A stretch of DNA of 26,701 bases from Elusimicrobiota bacterium (GCA_012511615.1 JAAZFS010000233.1:1-26701), one strand, 5' to 3'; positions 16,789-24,316 are shown, counted from the stretch's first letter. The notes: generated from the sequence alone by a model not told the origin. A program made the numbers and translations.

Positions 16789-17379
16789 TTATATTCCTCC
16801 ATTATTTATATTGTTTTCGTCCTGTTTTATTTCAGAATTTTCATCCGAAATTTTTTCACATATTGCTTTGGTTACAGTAACCATAGCCGGTCGTAAAAGC
16901 TCCTCATTCCAAAAATAGCCAGCCTGAAGAACTTCAGCAACCATCTCATCTGTTTCAGTGGTTTCTACGAAACCCACCGCATGATGAAGATTATGATCAA
17001 ACCTGTTACCTTCGGCCTCCATCCTATTCAATCCTTTTTTCGAGAGTATGTTGAACATCTCCCTATAAATCAATGTTATTCCCTCACTATCCGCCTCTCC
17101 TGCATTTAGAGCGCGTTCAAAATTATCTAGCACGCAGAGAAGATCTGATGCCAAGCTTTTCATACCATCATCAAATTTTTCGGAACTCGCCCGATCCATC
17201 CTTTTTCGATAATTATCAAACTCAGCACTCAGTCTTTTCAATTGGTCGAGATACTCTTCCGCTTGCTGAGATTCTTTTTCTTTTACCTGAGACACCTCAT
17301 CACTTTCTATATCAGAACTAAGGTCTTTTTCCTTGTCTACTTTTTTATCATCCTTGATATTTTTATCTTTACTAAGCAT
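16789..17379 (-). CDS. grpE: Nucleotide exchange factor GrpE
   Basis: A 196-residue protein with a charged, disordered N-terminus (about 1-40), a long dimerising helix (about 40-90), and the GrpE signature LYREMFNILSKKGLNRMEA...FDHNLHHAV followed by a beta domain (YFWNEELLRPAMVTV). It releases ADP from DnaK. First gene of the operon; its TAA is 2 nt before the dnaK ATG. No hrcA gene precedes it. Confidence 0.96.
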   Translation of the reverse strand: MLSKDKNIKDDKKVDKEKDLSSDIESDEVSQVKEKESQQAEEYLDQLKRLSAEFDNYRKRMDRASSEKFDDGMKSLASDLLCVLDNFERALNAGEADSEGITLIYREMFNILSKKGLNRMEAEGNRFDHNLHHAVGFVETTETDEMVAEVLQAGYFWNEELLRPAMVTVTKAICEKISDENSEIKQDENNINNGGI

Positions 17380-17420
17380 TATAATTCACACATCCTATTC
17401 TTCATTAGTATTAATGGACA

Positions 17421-17449
17421 ATTTTATGCAAAACTGACTCTTATGTCAA
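17421..17449 (-). promoter_or_regulatory. Promoter of the grpE-dnaK-dnaJ operon
   Basis: Minus-strand TTGACA (17449-17444), a 17-bp spacer and TAAAAT (17426-17421), about 42 bp before the grpE ATG. This is a housekeeping sigma-70 type site. No CIRCE inverted repeat and no sigma-32-type element is seen near it. Confidence 0.75.
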
Positions 17450-17543
17450 GTTTTTTTCACATATTCTCTAGGGCTTGTAAACCTTGCCACCCAAGATTAA
17501 AACATCTCTAAAAGGACCGTGATTATCTTCTAGTAGCCTTGAA

Positions 17544-17590
17544 AACTCGCTCTGTTCATAGTAAAGGCATTAGGCTAGTAAAAGCGAGTT
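17544..17590 (-). terminator. Possible terminator after the epimerase gene
   Basis: Perfect 8-bp inverted repeat AACTCGCT / AGCGAGTT separated by 31 nt, about 70 nt after the epimerase stop. On the minus strand the 3' arm runs into TTTTC. The long loop and short T run make it a weak candidate. It could instead be a protein-binding site. Confidence 0.35.
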
Positions 17591-17660
17591 ACAGTAAATG
17601 AAAATCTCAATTTTTATTGCAATTTTTAATGGTTCTTGAAATATAATTTTTAGTCTTCTC

Positions 17661-18587
17661 CTATCTTAAAAGGTCTTTACTAAAATACCATTTCATTGCA
17701 TCCCTGAAGCCGTCATAAATATCACAATATCCGCTATTTTCATAAGAAGGAAGACCCCAGTCACCTGCGAACATCTCTCTTACCTTATCGTTATTTACGC
17801 TAAGAGACCTTCCTGATATCATTGATATAGCAGTCATTGCAAGACCACCTATCCTGATAGCAGATTCAGGAATGGGTATATTAAGTAATTTCCTTCCTGC
17901 CGCTCCACCCAAGGCTGCAGAAGTATTACCCCAAGAATAAATCTTTCCATCGTAGGAGTATAAAATTTTTTCAGGTGCAGCAGAAAGAATATCTCTAACA
18001 CAGTCATCAACATGGACAAAAGTAAGAAAACCCGCAGAAAAAGCATTCAAAAAAACTCCTTTTGATGCCATACGGAAAAGTGGTAGAAATTTCATATCTC
18101 CAGGTCCATAAACTGCAGCAGGACGTACTATTGACCAGCCTGCTAGCTTGCGGACATACTCTTCTCCAAAATATTTGCTTCTACCGTAATGAGATACTGG
18201 TCCAGAGCCAGACGGTCCAAAAGCTGACTGGCTAGATAAATATACAAACTTATTAAGTCTCGGTGAACTTATTTTTAGGGCCTGTACAAGATTTTTTGTA
18301 CCCTCCGCATTGACCTCATATAGCCGGCGAGGAAAAACAGACTGCATAGCTCCAGCAAGGTGATAAACAGTTTTCACATTTGAAGCAGCAGATAAAAGAG
18401 ATTTAGGTTTGGTAAGGTCCCCCTTCACTATTTCTACTTTATCTATAGGAAAATTAGATAAGTCAGAGTTTTCGCGAACAAGACATCTTACTCTTTCACC
18501 ATTCTCTAGGAGAGAATTCAGCAGATGTCTCCCAATAAATCCACTGGAACCTGTTATCAGCACCGGAGATATTGACATATCAGACAA
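17661..18587 (-). CDS. NAD(P)-dependent epimerase/dehydratase (extended SDR)
   Basis: A 308-residue Rossmann-fold enzyme. VLITGSSGFIGRHL (about 9-22) is the extended-SDR GxxGxxG nucleotide motif. GDLTKPKSLL and VYHLAGAMQ follow. The catalytic residues are in YLSSQSAFG (serine about 118-119) and YGRSK (Y134, K138). VRPAAVYGPGD is typical of NAD-dependent epimerases and dihydroflavonol-reductase-like enzymes. The substrate cannot be deduced; a nucleotide sugar or sterol-like compound is possible. Its start overlaps the small membrane ORF by 8 bp. A second ATG at 18578 is an alternative start. Confidence 0.88.
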   Translation of the reverse strand: MSDMSISPVLITGSSGFIGRHLLNSLLENGERVRCLVRENSDLSNFPIDKVEIVKGDLTKPKSLLSAASNVKTVYHLAGAMQSVFPRRLYEVNAEGTKNLVQALKISSPRLNKFVYLSSQSAFGPSGSGPVSHYGRSKYFGEEYVRKLAGWSIVRPAAVYGPGDMKFLPLFRMASKGVFLNAFSAGFLTFVHVDDCVRDILSAAPEKILYSYDGKIYSWGNTSAALGGAAGRKLLNIPIPESAIRIGGLAMTAISMISGRSLSVNNDKVREMFAGDWGLPSYENSGYCDIYDGFRDAMKWYFSKDLLR

Positions 18588-18822
18588 AAAGCTTAAATAC
18601 TAAGGATTCATTCTTTAGTATTAGAAGATTATTCTCTTTTCTTAAAAACAATAATCCAATAAAGGTATAGACTACTGAAACAAAAATAATTAAAAATTTT
18701 TCCTTAATAATAAAATTAAATATAAAAATACTGCTGATAGAACAAATTGCCAATTTTTTGGAATAATAATAACTTATGAGAGGAAAAATAACCCCTATTA
18801 TATGGTGAGATTTTCTGAACAT
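18580..18822 (-). CDS. Small AT-rich membrane protein, unknown function
   Basis: An 80-residue frame with two or three hydrophobic stretches (about 8-20, 24-40, 44-60). The N-terminal RKSHHIIGVIFPLISYYYSK recalls the R-K-xHH start of polyprenol/dolichol kinase-like and CDP-diglyceride synthetase-like proteins, which are much longer, so it could be a truncated relative; this is weak. The DNA is markedly more A+T-rich than its neighbours. There is no ribosome-binding site before ATG 18822, and a predicted promoter puts transcription start about 2 nt upstream, so it may be leaderless. It overlaps the epimerase gene by 8 bp. Confidence 0.5.
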   Translation of the reverse strand: MFRKSHHIIGVIFPLISYYYSKKLAICSISSIFIFNFIIKEKFLIIFVSVVYTFIGLLFLRKENNLLILKNESLVFKLFV

Positions 18823-18830
18823 TTCAGGGG

Positions 18831-18859
18831 ACTATATCACATTTAAATATGCTTGACAA
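18831..18859 (-). promoter_or_regulatory. Predicted promoter of the membrane ORF-epimerase pair
   Basis: Minus-strand TTGTCA (18859-18854), a 17-bp spacer and TATAGT (18836-18831). The -35 overlaps that of the divergent tRNA-Leu promoter because GCTTGACAAG is nearly self-complementary. Predicted start near 18824. Confidence 0.5.
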
Positions 18860-18881
18860 GAAAATCAATATAGGATAAAAT
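18853..18881 (+). promoter_or_regulatory. Promoter of tRNA-Leu
   Basis: TTGACA at 18853-18858, exactly 17 bp, then TAAAAT at 18876-18881, 10 bp before the tRNA 5' end. This is the best sigma-70 match in the window apart from that of grpE. Confidence 0.8.
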
Positions 18882-18891
18882 CACGTTCATT

Positions 18892-18976
18892 GCCGAAGTG
18901 GCGGAACTGGCAGACGCGCACGGTTCAGGACCGTGTGGATAAAACCGTGTGGGTTCGAGTCCCACCTTCGGCACCA
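18892..18976 (+). tRNA. tRNA-Leu (anticodon CAG)
   Basis: An 85-nt class II tRNA with encoded CCA. Acceptor GCCGAAG/CTTCGGC; anticodon stem CACGG/CCGTG with loop TTCAGGA, giving anticodon CAG (CUG codons). A long variable arm and T arm GTGGG-TTCGAGT-CCCAC follow. It is a single-gene unit on the plus strand and borders the foreign-looking segment to its right. Confidence 0.97.
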
Positions 18977-19122
18977 CTGTAAAACTGCTTTACTGAAAAT
19001 CAAATGCGGGATCAATGGCTCTAACATATAGAGGTTTCTACCGCTTTAAGTTTTGCCCATCCCCCGCTCGCGAAAATTTTCAAAATCAAAGCTTGACCAA
19101 AAAAAACCGCAATGCCATTATT

Positions 19123-19647
19123 ATGAAAAAACCAAAGTTTGCATTTACGGCCTCAGTTGAAATTTTCAAAAAAAAGGGAGCTTTTGAACTTGCCGACAAA
19201 ACCAACCACCGCACATTAGGCATTTGGGCGCTTGAGTGTACAGAGCGCGTCATGTCATATTTCGAAGATGCATACCCTGATGATTCACGACCACACCAGG
19301 CGCTTTTAGCCTTGCAGGAATGGATTGATACAGGCGCGTTCAGTATGAAAGCATTTCGCGCAGTGGCACTACCTGCCCATGCCGCCGCAAAAGAAATCGG
19401 AAACAATTGCCCTGCTGCTTCGGTTGCCCATGCAGCTGGTCAAGCTGCTGGCACGGCCCATGGTCCAAGACATTGTTTTGGTGCTGCAAATTATGCTTTA
19501 CAGGCAATCTATAGGGCAACTAACGATAACAATGAAGCAAAGCTGGCTGCTACTAAGGAACAAAATTGGCAGTTGCAACGCCTGCAGGAACTATCGGAAA
19601 ATGGCGGTAACGATATTCCAAGTTCGCAAACACTGTGGCGGGGCTAA
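19123..19647 (+). CDS. Imm5-like 'putative immunity protein', orphan
   Basis: A 174-residue helical, Ala/His-rich protein from ATG 19123. The frame extends upstream to ATG 19015, but those 36 residues are non-conserved and lie in non-coding-looking sequence. The block TLGIWALECTERVMSYFEDAYPDDSRPHQALLALQ and the later AAKEIGNN...AAGQAAGTAHGPRHCFGAANYALQAI follow the pattern of the Imm5-like family (LAiWaadCAehVLp.FE...P.D.RPr.AieA; AA..AGhAvaTaHv..HA.gAA.YA), predicted to neutralise polymorphic toxins. No toxin gene is adjacent. It is less A+T-rich than its surroundings, lies alone on the plus strand next to a tRNA gene and was probably acquired horizontally. Confidence 0.65.
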   Translation: MKKPKFAFTASVEIFKKKGAFELADKTNHRTLGIWALECTERVMSYFEDAYPDDSRPHQALLALQEWIDTGAFSMKAFRAVALPAHAAAKEIGNNCPAASVAHAAGQAAGTAHGPRHCFGAANYALQAIYRATNDNNEAKLAATKEQNWQLQRLQELSENGGNDIPSSQTLWRG

Positions 19648-19707
19648 TCATATAGATTATACAAGTTTTTTTCTGCAAATTGCCCGCAAATAAACAACCA
19701 TTCCCAT

Positions 19708-19923
19708 GCCCTTTCTCGACTTCACTTTAAATGATCTGGCATTACTGTATGAATCATTACAGAATTTAGCCATGCAAAATTTTTCAATATTTCCGATGTA
19801 GTTGTTGAGAAAATTTTCAGAAGATAGGGCGAGTTGGAAAATACAATCAATCCGCGACTGGAAAAATATGAGAGCGCCATAACGGCATTATTTTTAAGAA
19901 CCCATCAAAACAAACAGTTTATT
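19708..19923 (+). pseudogene. Decayed ORF downstream of the Imm5-like gene
   Basis: An ATG at 19708 opens a 31-codon frame (MPFLDFTLNDLALLYESLQN...) ending in TAG. Beyond a phase change, another frame reads GELENTINPRLEKYESAITA and runs to a TAA at 19921-19923. Both pieces look like real helical protein, suggesting one gene broken by a stop and frameshifts. I do not recognise the family. Its last bases overlap the 3' end of truA on the other strand. Confidence 0.3.
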
Positions 19924-20665
19924 TAAAATAAATTTTTTTAAGTTCAAGACCTCTTGCAGGCGCAAGAAAAGGAGAAGGGGTCCCTATTCCCTCCAACATT
20001 AGAGAAAATTTTTTAAGAGATAGACTACCACTTCCCAATGCAGCAAGGTTGCCAGCAATATGTCGCATCATATAGGTTCTAAAAAAAGGCGCTCTGATAC
20101 GAACTTCAAGTATGTTCTCACTTTTCTGCATTCGGGTACTTATTATCTCAATATTTGTCTTTCTCCCCTCATTATTCGAAGAAAGGAGTTTAAATTCTTT
20201 CTCTCCCTTGAGAAGAGCAAGCCCTTTTCTCATCATTGAAATATTGCTTTCCCTTTTAATCTGCCAGACATACCGCCGGAGCATATATGGAGGCAAGCCC
20301 CCCATGTAATAACGGTAGACATAAAGTTTGGAATCCACATCATAGCGTGGATCAAAATCAGCAGAAACTTTTTTTATTTGAAGGACTGCTATATCGTCAT
20401 TAAGGATAGAATTAAGGGCTTTTATAAGTCTTGGCGCTGGAATTTCAAACGGAGGTAGAAAGGTTATTATCTGACCAGCTGCATGGACCCCCCTATCTGT
20501 ACGGCTGGTATATTTTATTTCTATATTTTTAGAATAAATTTTTCTAAGAGCTCGCAGAATTTCCCCTTGGACCGTCGGATAATCTTTCTGAATCTGCCAA
20601 CCAAAATAATCCGTCCCGTCATACTGGATAATAGCGAGTGTATTTAGAGGGCGATTATTAAGCAT
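19919..20665 (-). CDS. truA: tRNA pseudouridine synthase A (TruA)
   Basis: Makes pseudouridine at tRNA positions 38-40. The 248-residue protein starts with LAIIQYDGTDYFGWQIQ, the classic TruA N-terminus, and carries the catalytic aspartate in SRTDRGVHAAGQ (D57). FDPRYDVDSKLYVYRYY and FFRTYMMRHIAGNL are also family blocks. Length is normal. Its start lies inside the 3' end of ecfT (22-bp overlap), so the pair is translationally coupled; ecfT-truA adjacency is common in Firmicutes. Confidence 0.97.
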   Translation of the reverse strand: MLNNRPLNTLAIIQYDGTDYFGWQIQKDYPTVQGEILRALRKIYSKNIEIKYTSRTDRGVHAAGQIITFLPPFEIPAPRLIKALNSILNDDIAVLQIKKVSADFDPRYDVDSKLYVYRYYMGGLPPYMLRRYVWQIKRESNISMMRKGLALLKGEKEFKLLSSNNEGRKTNIEIISTRMQKSENILEVRIRAPFFRTYMMRHIAGNLAALGSGSLSLKKFSLMLEGIGTPSPFLAPARGLELKKIYFK

Positions 20666-21366
20666 AATAAAGAAATAACACCCAGGGCTGTGGTTGATAA
20701 AAAATTTCCCCTGACAGATGGTTTCAATTTCAGATTTCTTTCTAGCAATCCACGGTTTGTCAGGGATAATTCTATACCATCGGCCCTTTTTAATATTCTT
20801 ATCATAAATACGGTAGAAAAATTTATCAAAGCATCAAGTGGGGGTAGTTTTTGCTTCTTAAGTTTCTGTGCCCTAAGAATACTTTCAGCCTCATCCAATA
20901 AAAGAGGAAAAAATCTAATTGCCATTGTGAAGACAAGAGAAATTTTTTCAGTAGAGACTTTGAATATTTTTAATGGCGATAGGTACCAAGAAACCGCCCT
21001 ACCGGTATCTTCTGACCTTGTTGTGGCGGTAAGAAGAGAAGCCCAGCAAAACAGGAGTATTATCCTTGAGGAGAATAGAACTGCCCTGTCAATCCCGCTT
21101 GCCAAGTAATTCAAGATAAATGTAAAAAACACCATCCATATTATTGGAATAACTCCTCCGATAAGTCTCCGATAGCCTATTTTGGAGACTGTAATTGCCA
21201 AGAGGAGAAGCAAGGTTGGGAAAATAAATCCAAGAAGCCCTTCAGCTATAAAAAGAGTCACCGAGAGGACAAATATAAAAAAAAGTTTTGCCCGGGGATC
21301 CAGGCGGTGGAGCGGGGAATCAACCTCAGAATACCTTCCAAAAATGAATCTACCCGCTATATCCAT
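20644..21366 (-). CDS. ecfT: Energy-coupling factor transporter transmembrane protein EcfT (CbiQ-like)
   Basis: T component of an ECF-type vitamin or metal importer, 240 residues. The N-terminal SPLHRLDPRAKLFFI is the family signature. Four to five hydrophobic segments follow, and a cytoplasmic helical region (about 160-210) should couple to the ATPases. The two short Ala-Arg-Gly coupling motifs of EcfT are altered: the first reads ILRAQKLKKQK and the second LTNRGL. No EcfA ATPase or S-component gene is in the window; asd lies 4 bp upstream instead. It must therefore use ATPases encoded elsewhere or be degenerate. Confidence 0.85.
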   Translation of the reverse strand: MDIAGRFIFGRYSEVDSPLHRLDPRAKLFFIFVLSVTLFIAEGLLGFIFPTLLLLLAITVSKIGYRRLIGGVIPIIWMVFFTFILNYLASGIDRAVLFSSRIILLFCWASLLTATTRSEDTGRAVSWYLSPLKIFKVSTEKISLVFTMAIRFFPLLLDEAESILRAQKLKKQKLPPLDALINFSTVFMIRILKRADGIELSLTNRGLLERNLKLKPSVRGNFLSTTALGVISLLCLIIAL

Positions 21367-21370
21367 CCTG

Positions 21371-22393
21371 TCAGAGCATATTAGACTCTACCAAAAGCTC
21401 GGCAATTTGAACGGTATTAAGAGCGGCGCCTTTACGTAGATTGTCCGCTACTACCCACATGTTCAATCCCTTGTCTATAGATTCATCCTCACGGATTCTG
21501 CCGACAAAAACCTCATCACGTTTCCAAGCAATATTGGCAAGTGGATAAACCTGATTAGAGGGATCGTCAAGGATTTTTACTCCTGGAAAAGCCTCCAGAA
21601 GTTCACGAGCCCGGTCAGGAGTTATTTTTTTGAGGGTCTCTATATTAACAGCCTCTGAATGCCCACCTATAACTGGGACTCTGACTGCTGTCATAGTTAC
21701 ATTTATAGAGTCGTCCCCCATAATTTTTCTTGTTTCGTTCAGAAGTTTCATTTCCTCTGAAGTATAGGCGTTATCATCAAAAGCATCTGACTGTGGAATC
21801 TGCGGAATACATTCAAAAGCTATCTGATAGGGAAATAATTCTGGCTTTATTTCATCGCCAGCAAGATAAGCCTTAACCTGCTCAAGAAGTTCCTCTATCG
21901 CTTGAAAACCAGCACCTGAAACTGACTGATATGTTGAAACAACTACCCGTTTAATACCAGCCTCGTCATATATCGGTTTTAGGGCAACCACCAGCTGTAT
22001 GGTTGAACAATTTGGATTGGCGATTATACCCTTATGCTCCCGAATTGATTCAGGATTTACCTCTGGAACAATAAGAGGAACATCCTTATCTAATCTAAAA
22101 GCACTGGAATTATCTATCACGACAGCTCCTGCTTCAACAGCCTTCGGTGCATAGGTTAAAGATCTCCCACCTCCAGCTGAAAAGAAGGCGATATCTACCC
22201 CTTTAAAATCAGCTTTTGAAAGATCTTCAACTACAATTTCTTTATCAAGCCAAGGCAATTTTTTCCCTGCGCTTCTCTCTGAAGCCAGATAGCGCATTTC
22301 AGCCACTGGAAAATTTCTTTCCTCAAGAATTTCTCTTAGCTTTTGTCCCACAGCGCCAGTAGCGCCTGCCATTGCGACATTATATTTTTTCAT
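21371..22393 (-). CDS. asd: Aspartate-semialdehyde dehydrogenase
   Basis: Reduces aspartyl phosphate to the semialdehyde, the branch point to lysine/DAP, threonine and methionine. The 340 residues start with the NADP-binding VAMAGATGAVGQKL. The catalytic cysteine is in ANPNCSTIQLV (C129), STYQSVSGAG follows, and the active-site histidine is in PVIGGHSEAVN (H245). Full length. AAGGTGG lies 9 nt before the ATG. It is 102 bp after leuD and 4 bp before ecfT, linking branched-chain and aspartate-family synthesis in one array. Confidence 0.97.
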   Translation of the reverse strand: MKKYNVAMAGATGAVGQKLREILEERNFPVAEMRYLASERSAGKKLPWLDKEIVVEDLSKADFKGVDIAFFSAGGGRSLTYAPKAVEAGAVVIDNSSAFRLDKDVPLIVPEVNPESIREHKGIIANPNCSTIQLVVALKPIYDEAGIKRVVVSTYQSVSGAGFQAIEELLEQVKAYLAGDEIKPELFPYQIAFECIPQIPQSDAFDDNAYTSEEMKLLNETRKIMGDDSINVTMTAVRVPVIGGHSEAVNIETLKKITPDRARELLEAFPGVKILDDPSNQVYPLANIAWKRDEVFVGRIREDESIDKGLNMWVVADNLRKGAALNTVQIAELLVESNML

Positions 22394-22495
22394 AAATAAT
22401 CCACCTTCTTAAGATTTAGCTTGTATTCGTCAATTTTTAGAGAAATATAGAAAACCTACAAATTAACTATTTTCCTCTGGAAATTTTATAAAAAA

Positions 22496-23002
22496 TCAGA
22501 ATTCCGAAAGATCTTTTTTTACGCTTTCCATCAGTCCACCGGCCTGTATAATTTCTGAAAGAAATTCCGGAAAATGCGTAAAAGTTCCCTCTTTGCCACT
22601 GGTAAGATTCTTTATCTTCCCCCGACGAAGTTCCACCACTACTTCATCTCCAGTCTTTGCTTCAAACCCGCTCAATTCTATTATTGGAAGACCTATATTT
22701 ATGGCATTTCTAACAAAAATACGGGCAAAAGTTTCGGCTATGACAGCCCCAACACCAGCACCCTTAATTGATAGAGGTGCATGTTCTCGGGAGGACCCAC
22801 AACCAAAATTCTTTCCAGCAATAATTATGTCTCCTGAAGACACATTTGCTGCAAAATCCTCATCCACCCCTTCCATAGCATGTTTTGCCAACTCTTCAGG
22901 ATCACTTGTATCAAGATAGCGTGCCGGTATTATCTGGTCAGTATCTACATTGTCACCATACTTAAAAACTCTTCCTGATATTTCTATGCCCTTATTACTC
23001 AT
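22496..23002 (-). CDS. leuD: 3-isopropylmalate dehydratase small subunit LeuD
   Basis: Swivel-domain subunit of isopropylmalate isomerase, 168 residues. Typical blocks are YGDNVDTDQIIPARYL and IIAGKNFGCGSSREHAPL. The short length is that of the archaeal/clostridial-type LeuD rather than the about 200-residue enterobacterial form. It is 20 bp downstream of leuC, with which it forms the enzyme. Confidence 0.95.
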   Translation of the reverse strand: MSNKGIEISGRVFKYGDNVDTDQIIPARYLDTSDPEELAKHAMEGVDEDFAANVSSGDIIIAGKNFGCGSSREHAPLSIKGAGVGAVIAETFARIFVRNAINIGLPIIELSGFEAKTGDEVVVELRRGKIKNLTSGKEGTFTHFPEFLSEIIQAGGLMESVKKDLSEF

Positions 23003-23022
23003 TTACTTCTCCTAATAAATTT

Positions 23023-24282
23023 TTATACCTGATCCGGCGCGGCTATGTAACCAGCCACTGCTGTCGCAGCAGCAACTTCTGGATTAGCAAGGTAGACAAA
23101 AGAATTCTTATGTCCCATTCTTCCGGGAAAATTCCTGTTTGTAGTCGAAAGAGCACGTTCACCCTCAGCAAGTACTCCCATATGCCCACCAAGGCAAGGA
23201 CCACAGGTTGGCGGAGAAATAATTGCTCCTGAATCAGCAAATATTTTCATAAGCCCGCTTTCAAGCATCTGCCTGTATATGAGTGCGGTAGATGGTATTA
23301 CAATAAACCTGAGATCCCGACATACTTTCCTTCCTTCAATGATCTTGGCTGCCTTTTTAAAATCTTCAAGCCGACCGTTTGTACAGGATCCAAGAACGAC
23401 CTGGTCAACGGGAGTTTTTTCAATAGAATAAACAGAACGGCAGTTTGCAGGTGACGATGGAAAAGCTATCTGCGGATCTATTTTCGAGCAATCTACTTGA
23501 AGTATTTCATCAAACTCGTCATCTTTATCGATAGAATAATTTTCGGGCTGTAGGGTATAAGGCCTACGGGCACGCGTCTCGATATAGTCAACCACCTTGT
23601 GGTCGGCCTCCATTATCCCATATTTAGCGCCGCATTCTATTACCATATTAGCCATTGTAAATCTTGAATCCAGAGAGAGCTCCTTCATTACGGGGCCGCA
23701 GAATTCTAGACCCTTATAGAGAGCTCCGTCAGTCCCTATCTGGCTTATAATATACAGAATCAAATCCTTCCCACTAACATAGGGCTCCAGACTGCCATTC
23801 AGCACTACCTTAACCGCTTCTGGGAACTTAAACCAGGCCTCTCCACTGGCCCAGGCAGCAGCAACATCGGTTGAACCAACTCCGCTGGCAACCGCTCCAA
23901 GGGCACCATAGGTTACTGAGTGCGAATCTGCTCCAATTACAATATCCTGGGGAACAACCAGCCCCTCTTCAGGAAGAAGGGTATGTTCGATACCGCAGCC
24001 TGCATCGTAAAATCTGATACCCCATTTTCTAGCAAAATCCCTTACTTTTTTTACCTGCTGTGCGGAAGCAATATCCTTGTTAGGTGTAAAGTGGTCCGCC
24101 ACAATCACCGCTTTGTCTGCTGCCTTCATTTTAGTAATTCCTGAAGCTTCGAAAGCATCTATGGCAAGCGGTGTTGTTATATCATTTGAGAGTATTACAT
24201 CTACTTCGATTTTTATAAAATCACCCTTATTCAGTCTCTTTCGGTTCAACCTGTTTTTGTATATATTTCTTCCAAGACTCAT
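23023..24282 (-). CDS. leuC: 3-isopropylmalate dehydratase large subunit LeuC
   Basis: Aconitase-family [4Fe-4S] subunit converting 2- to 3-isopropylmalate, 419 residues, the short archaeal/clostridial type. Motifs: DHFTPNKDI, GADSHSVTYGALGA, and iron-sulfur cysteines in VLGSCTNGRLEDF and SPPTCGPCLGGH. The first 20 residues (MSLGRNIYKNRLNRKR...) are unusually basic and lack the family's T-x-EKI-L opening, although the later GDFIKIEVDVILSNDITTPLAI aligns well. Lies between leuA (34 bp) and leuD (20 bp). Confidence 0.95.
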   Translation of the reverse strand: MSLGRNIYKNRLNRKRLNKGDFIKIEVDVILSNDITTPLAIDAFEASGITKMKAADKAVIVADHFTPNKDIASAQQVKKVRDFARKWGIRFYDAGCGIEHTLLPEEGLVVPQDIVIGADSHSVTYGALGAVASGVGSTDVAAAWASGEAWFKFPEAVKVVLNGSLEPYVSGKDLILYIISQIGTDGALYKGLEFCGPVMKELSLDSRFTMANMVIECGAKYGIMEADHKVVDYIETRARRPYTLQPENYSIDKDDEFDEILQVDCSKIDPQIAFPSSPANCRSVYSIEKTPVDQVVLGSCTNGRLEDFKKAAKIIEGRKVCRDLRFIVIPSTALIYRQMLESGLMKIFADSGAIISPPTCGPCLGGHMGVLAEGERALSTTNRNFPGRMGHKNSFVYLANPEVAAATAVAGYIAAPDQV

Positions 24283-24316
24283 GATAATATTTTCAAGACT
24301 GGCAAATTACCAGACT

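Noticed and set aside
19015..19122. Longer start for the Imm5-like protein
   Set aside because: The extra 36 residues look non-coding and do not match the family; ATG 19123 fits better.
18892..19918. A tRNA-Leu-integrated mobile element
   Set aside because: No integrase and no second copy of the tRNA 3' end is visible to the right; only composition and gene content hint at transfer.
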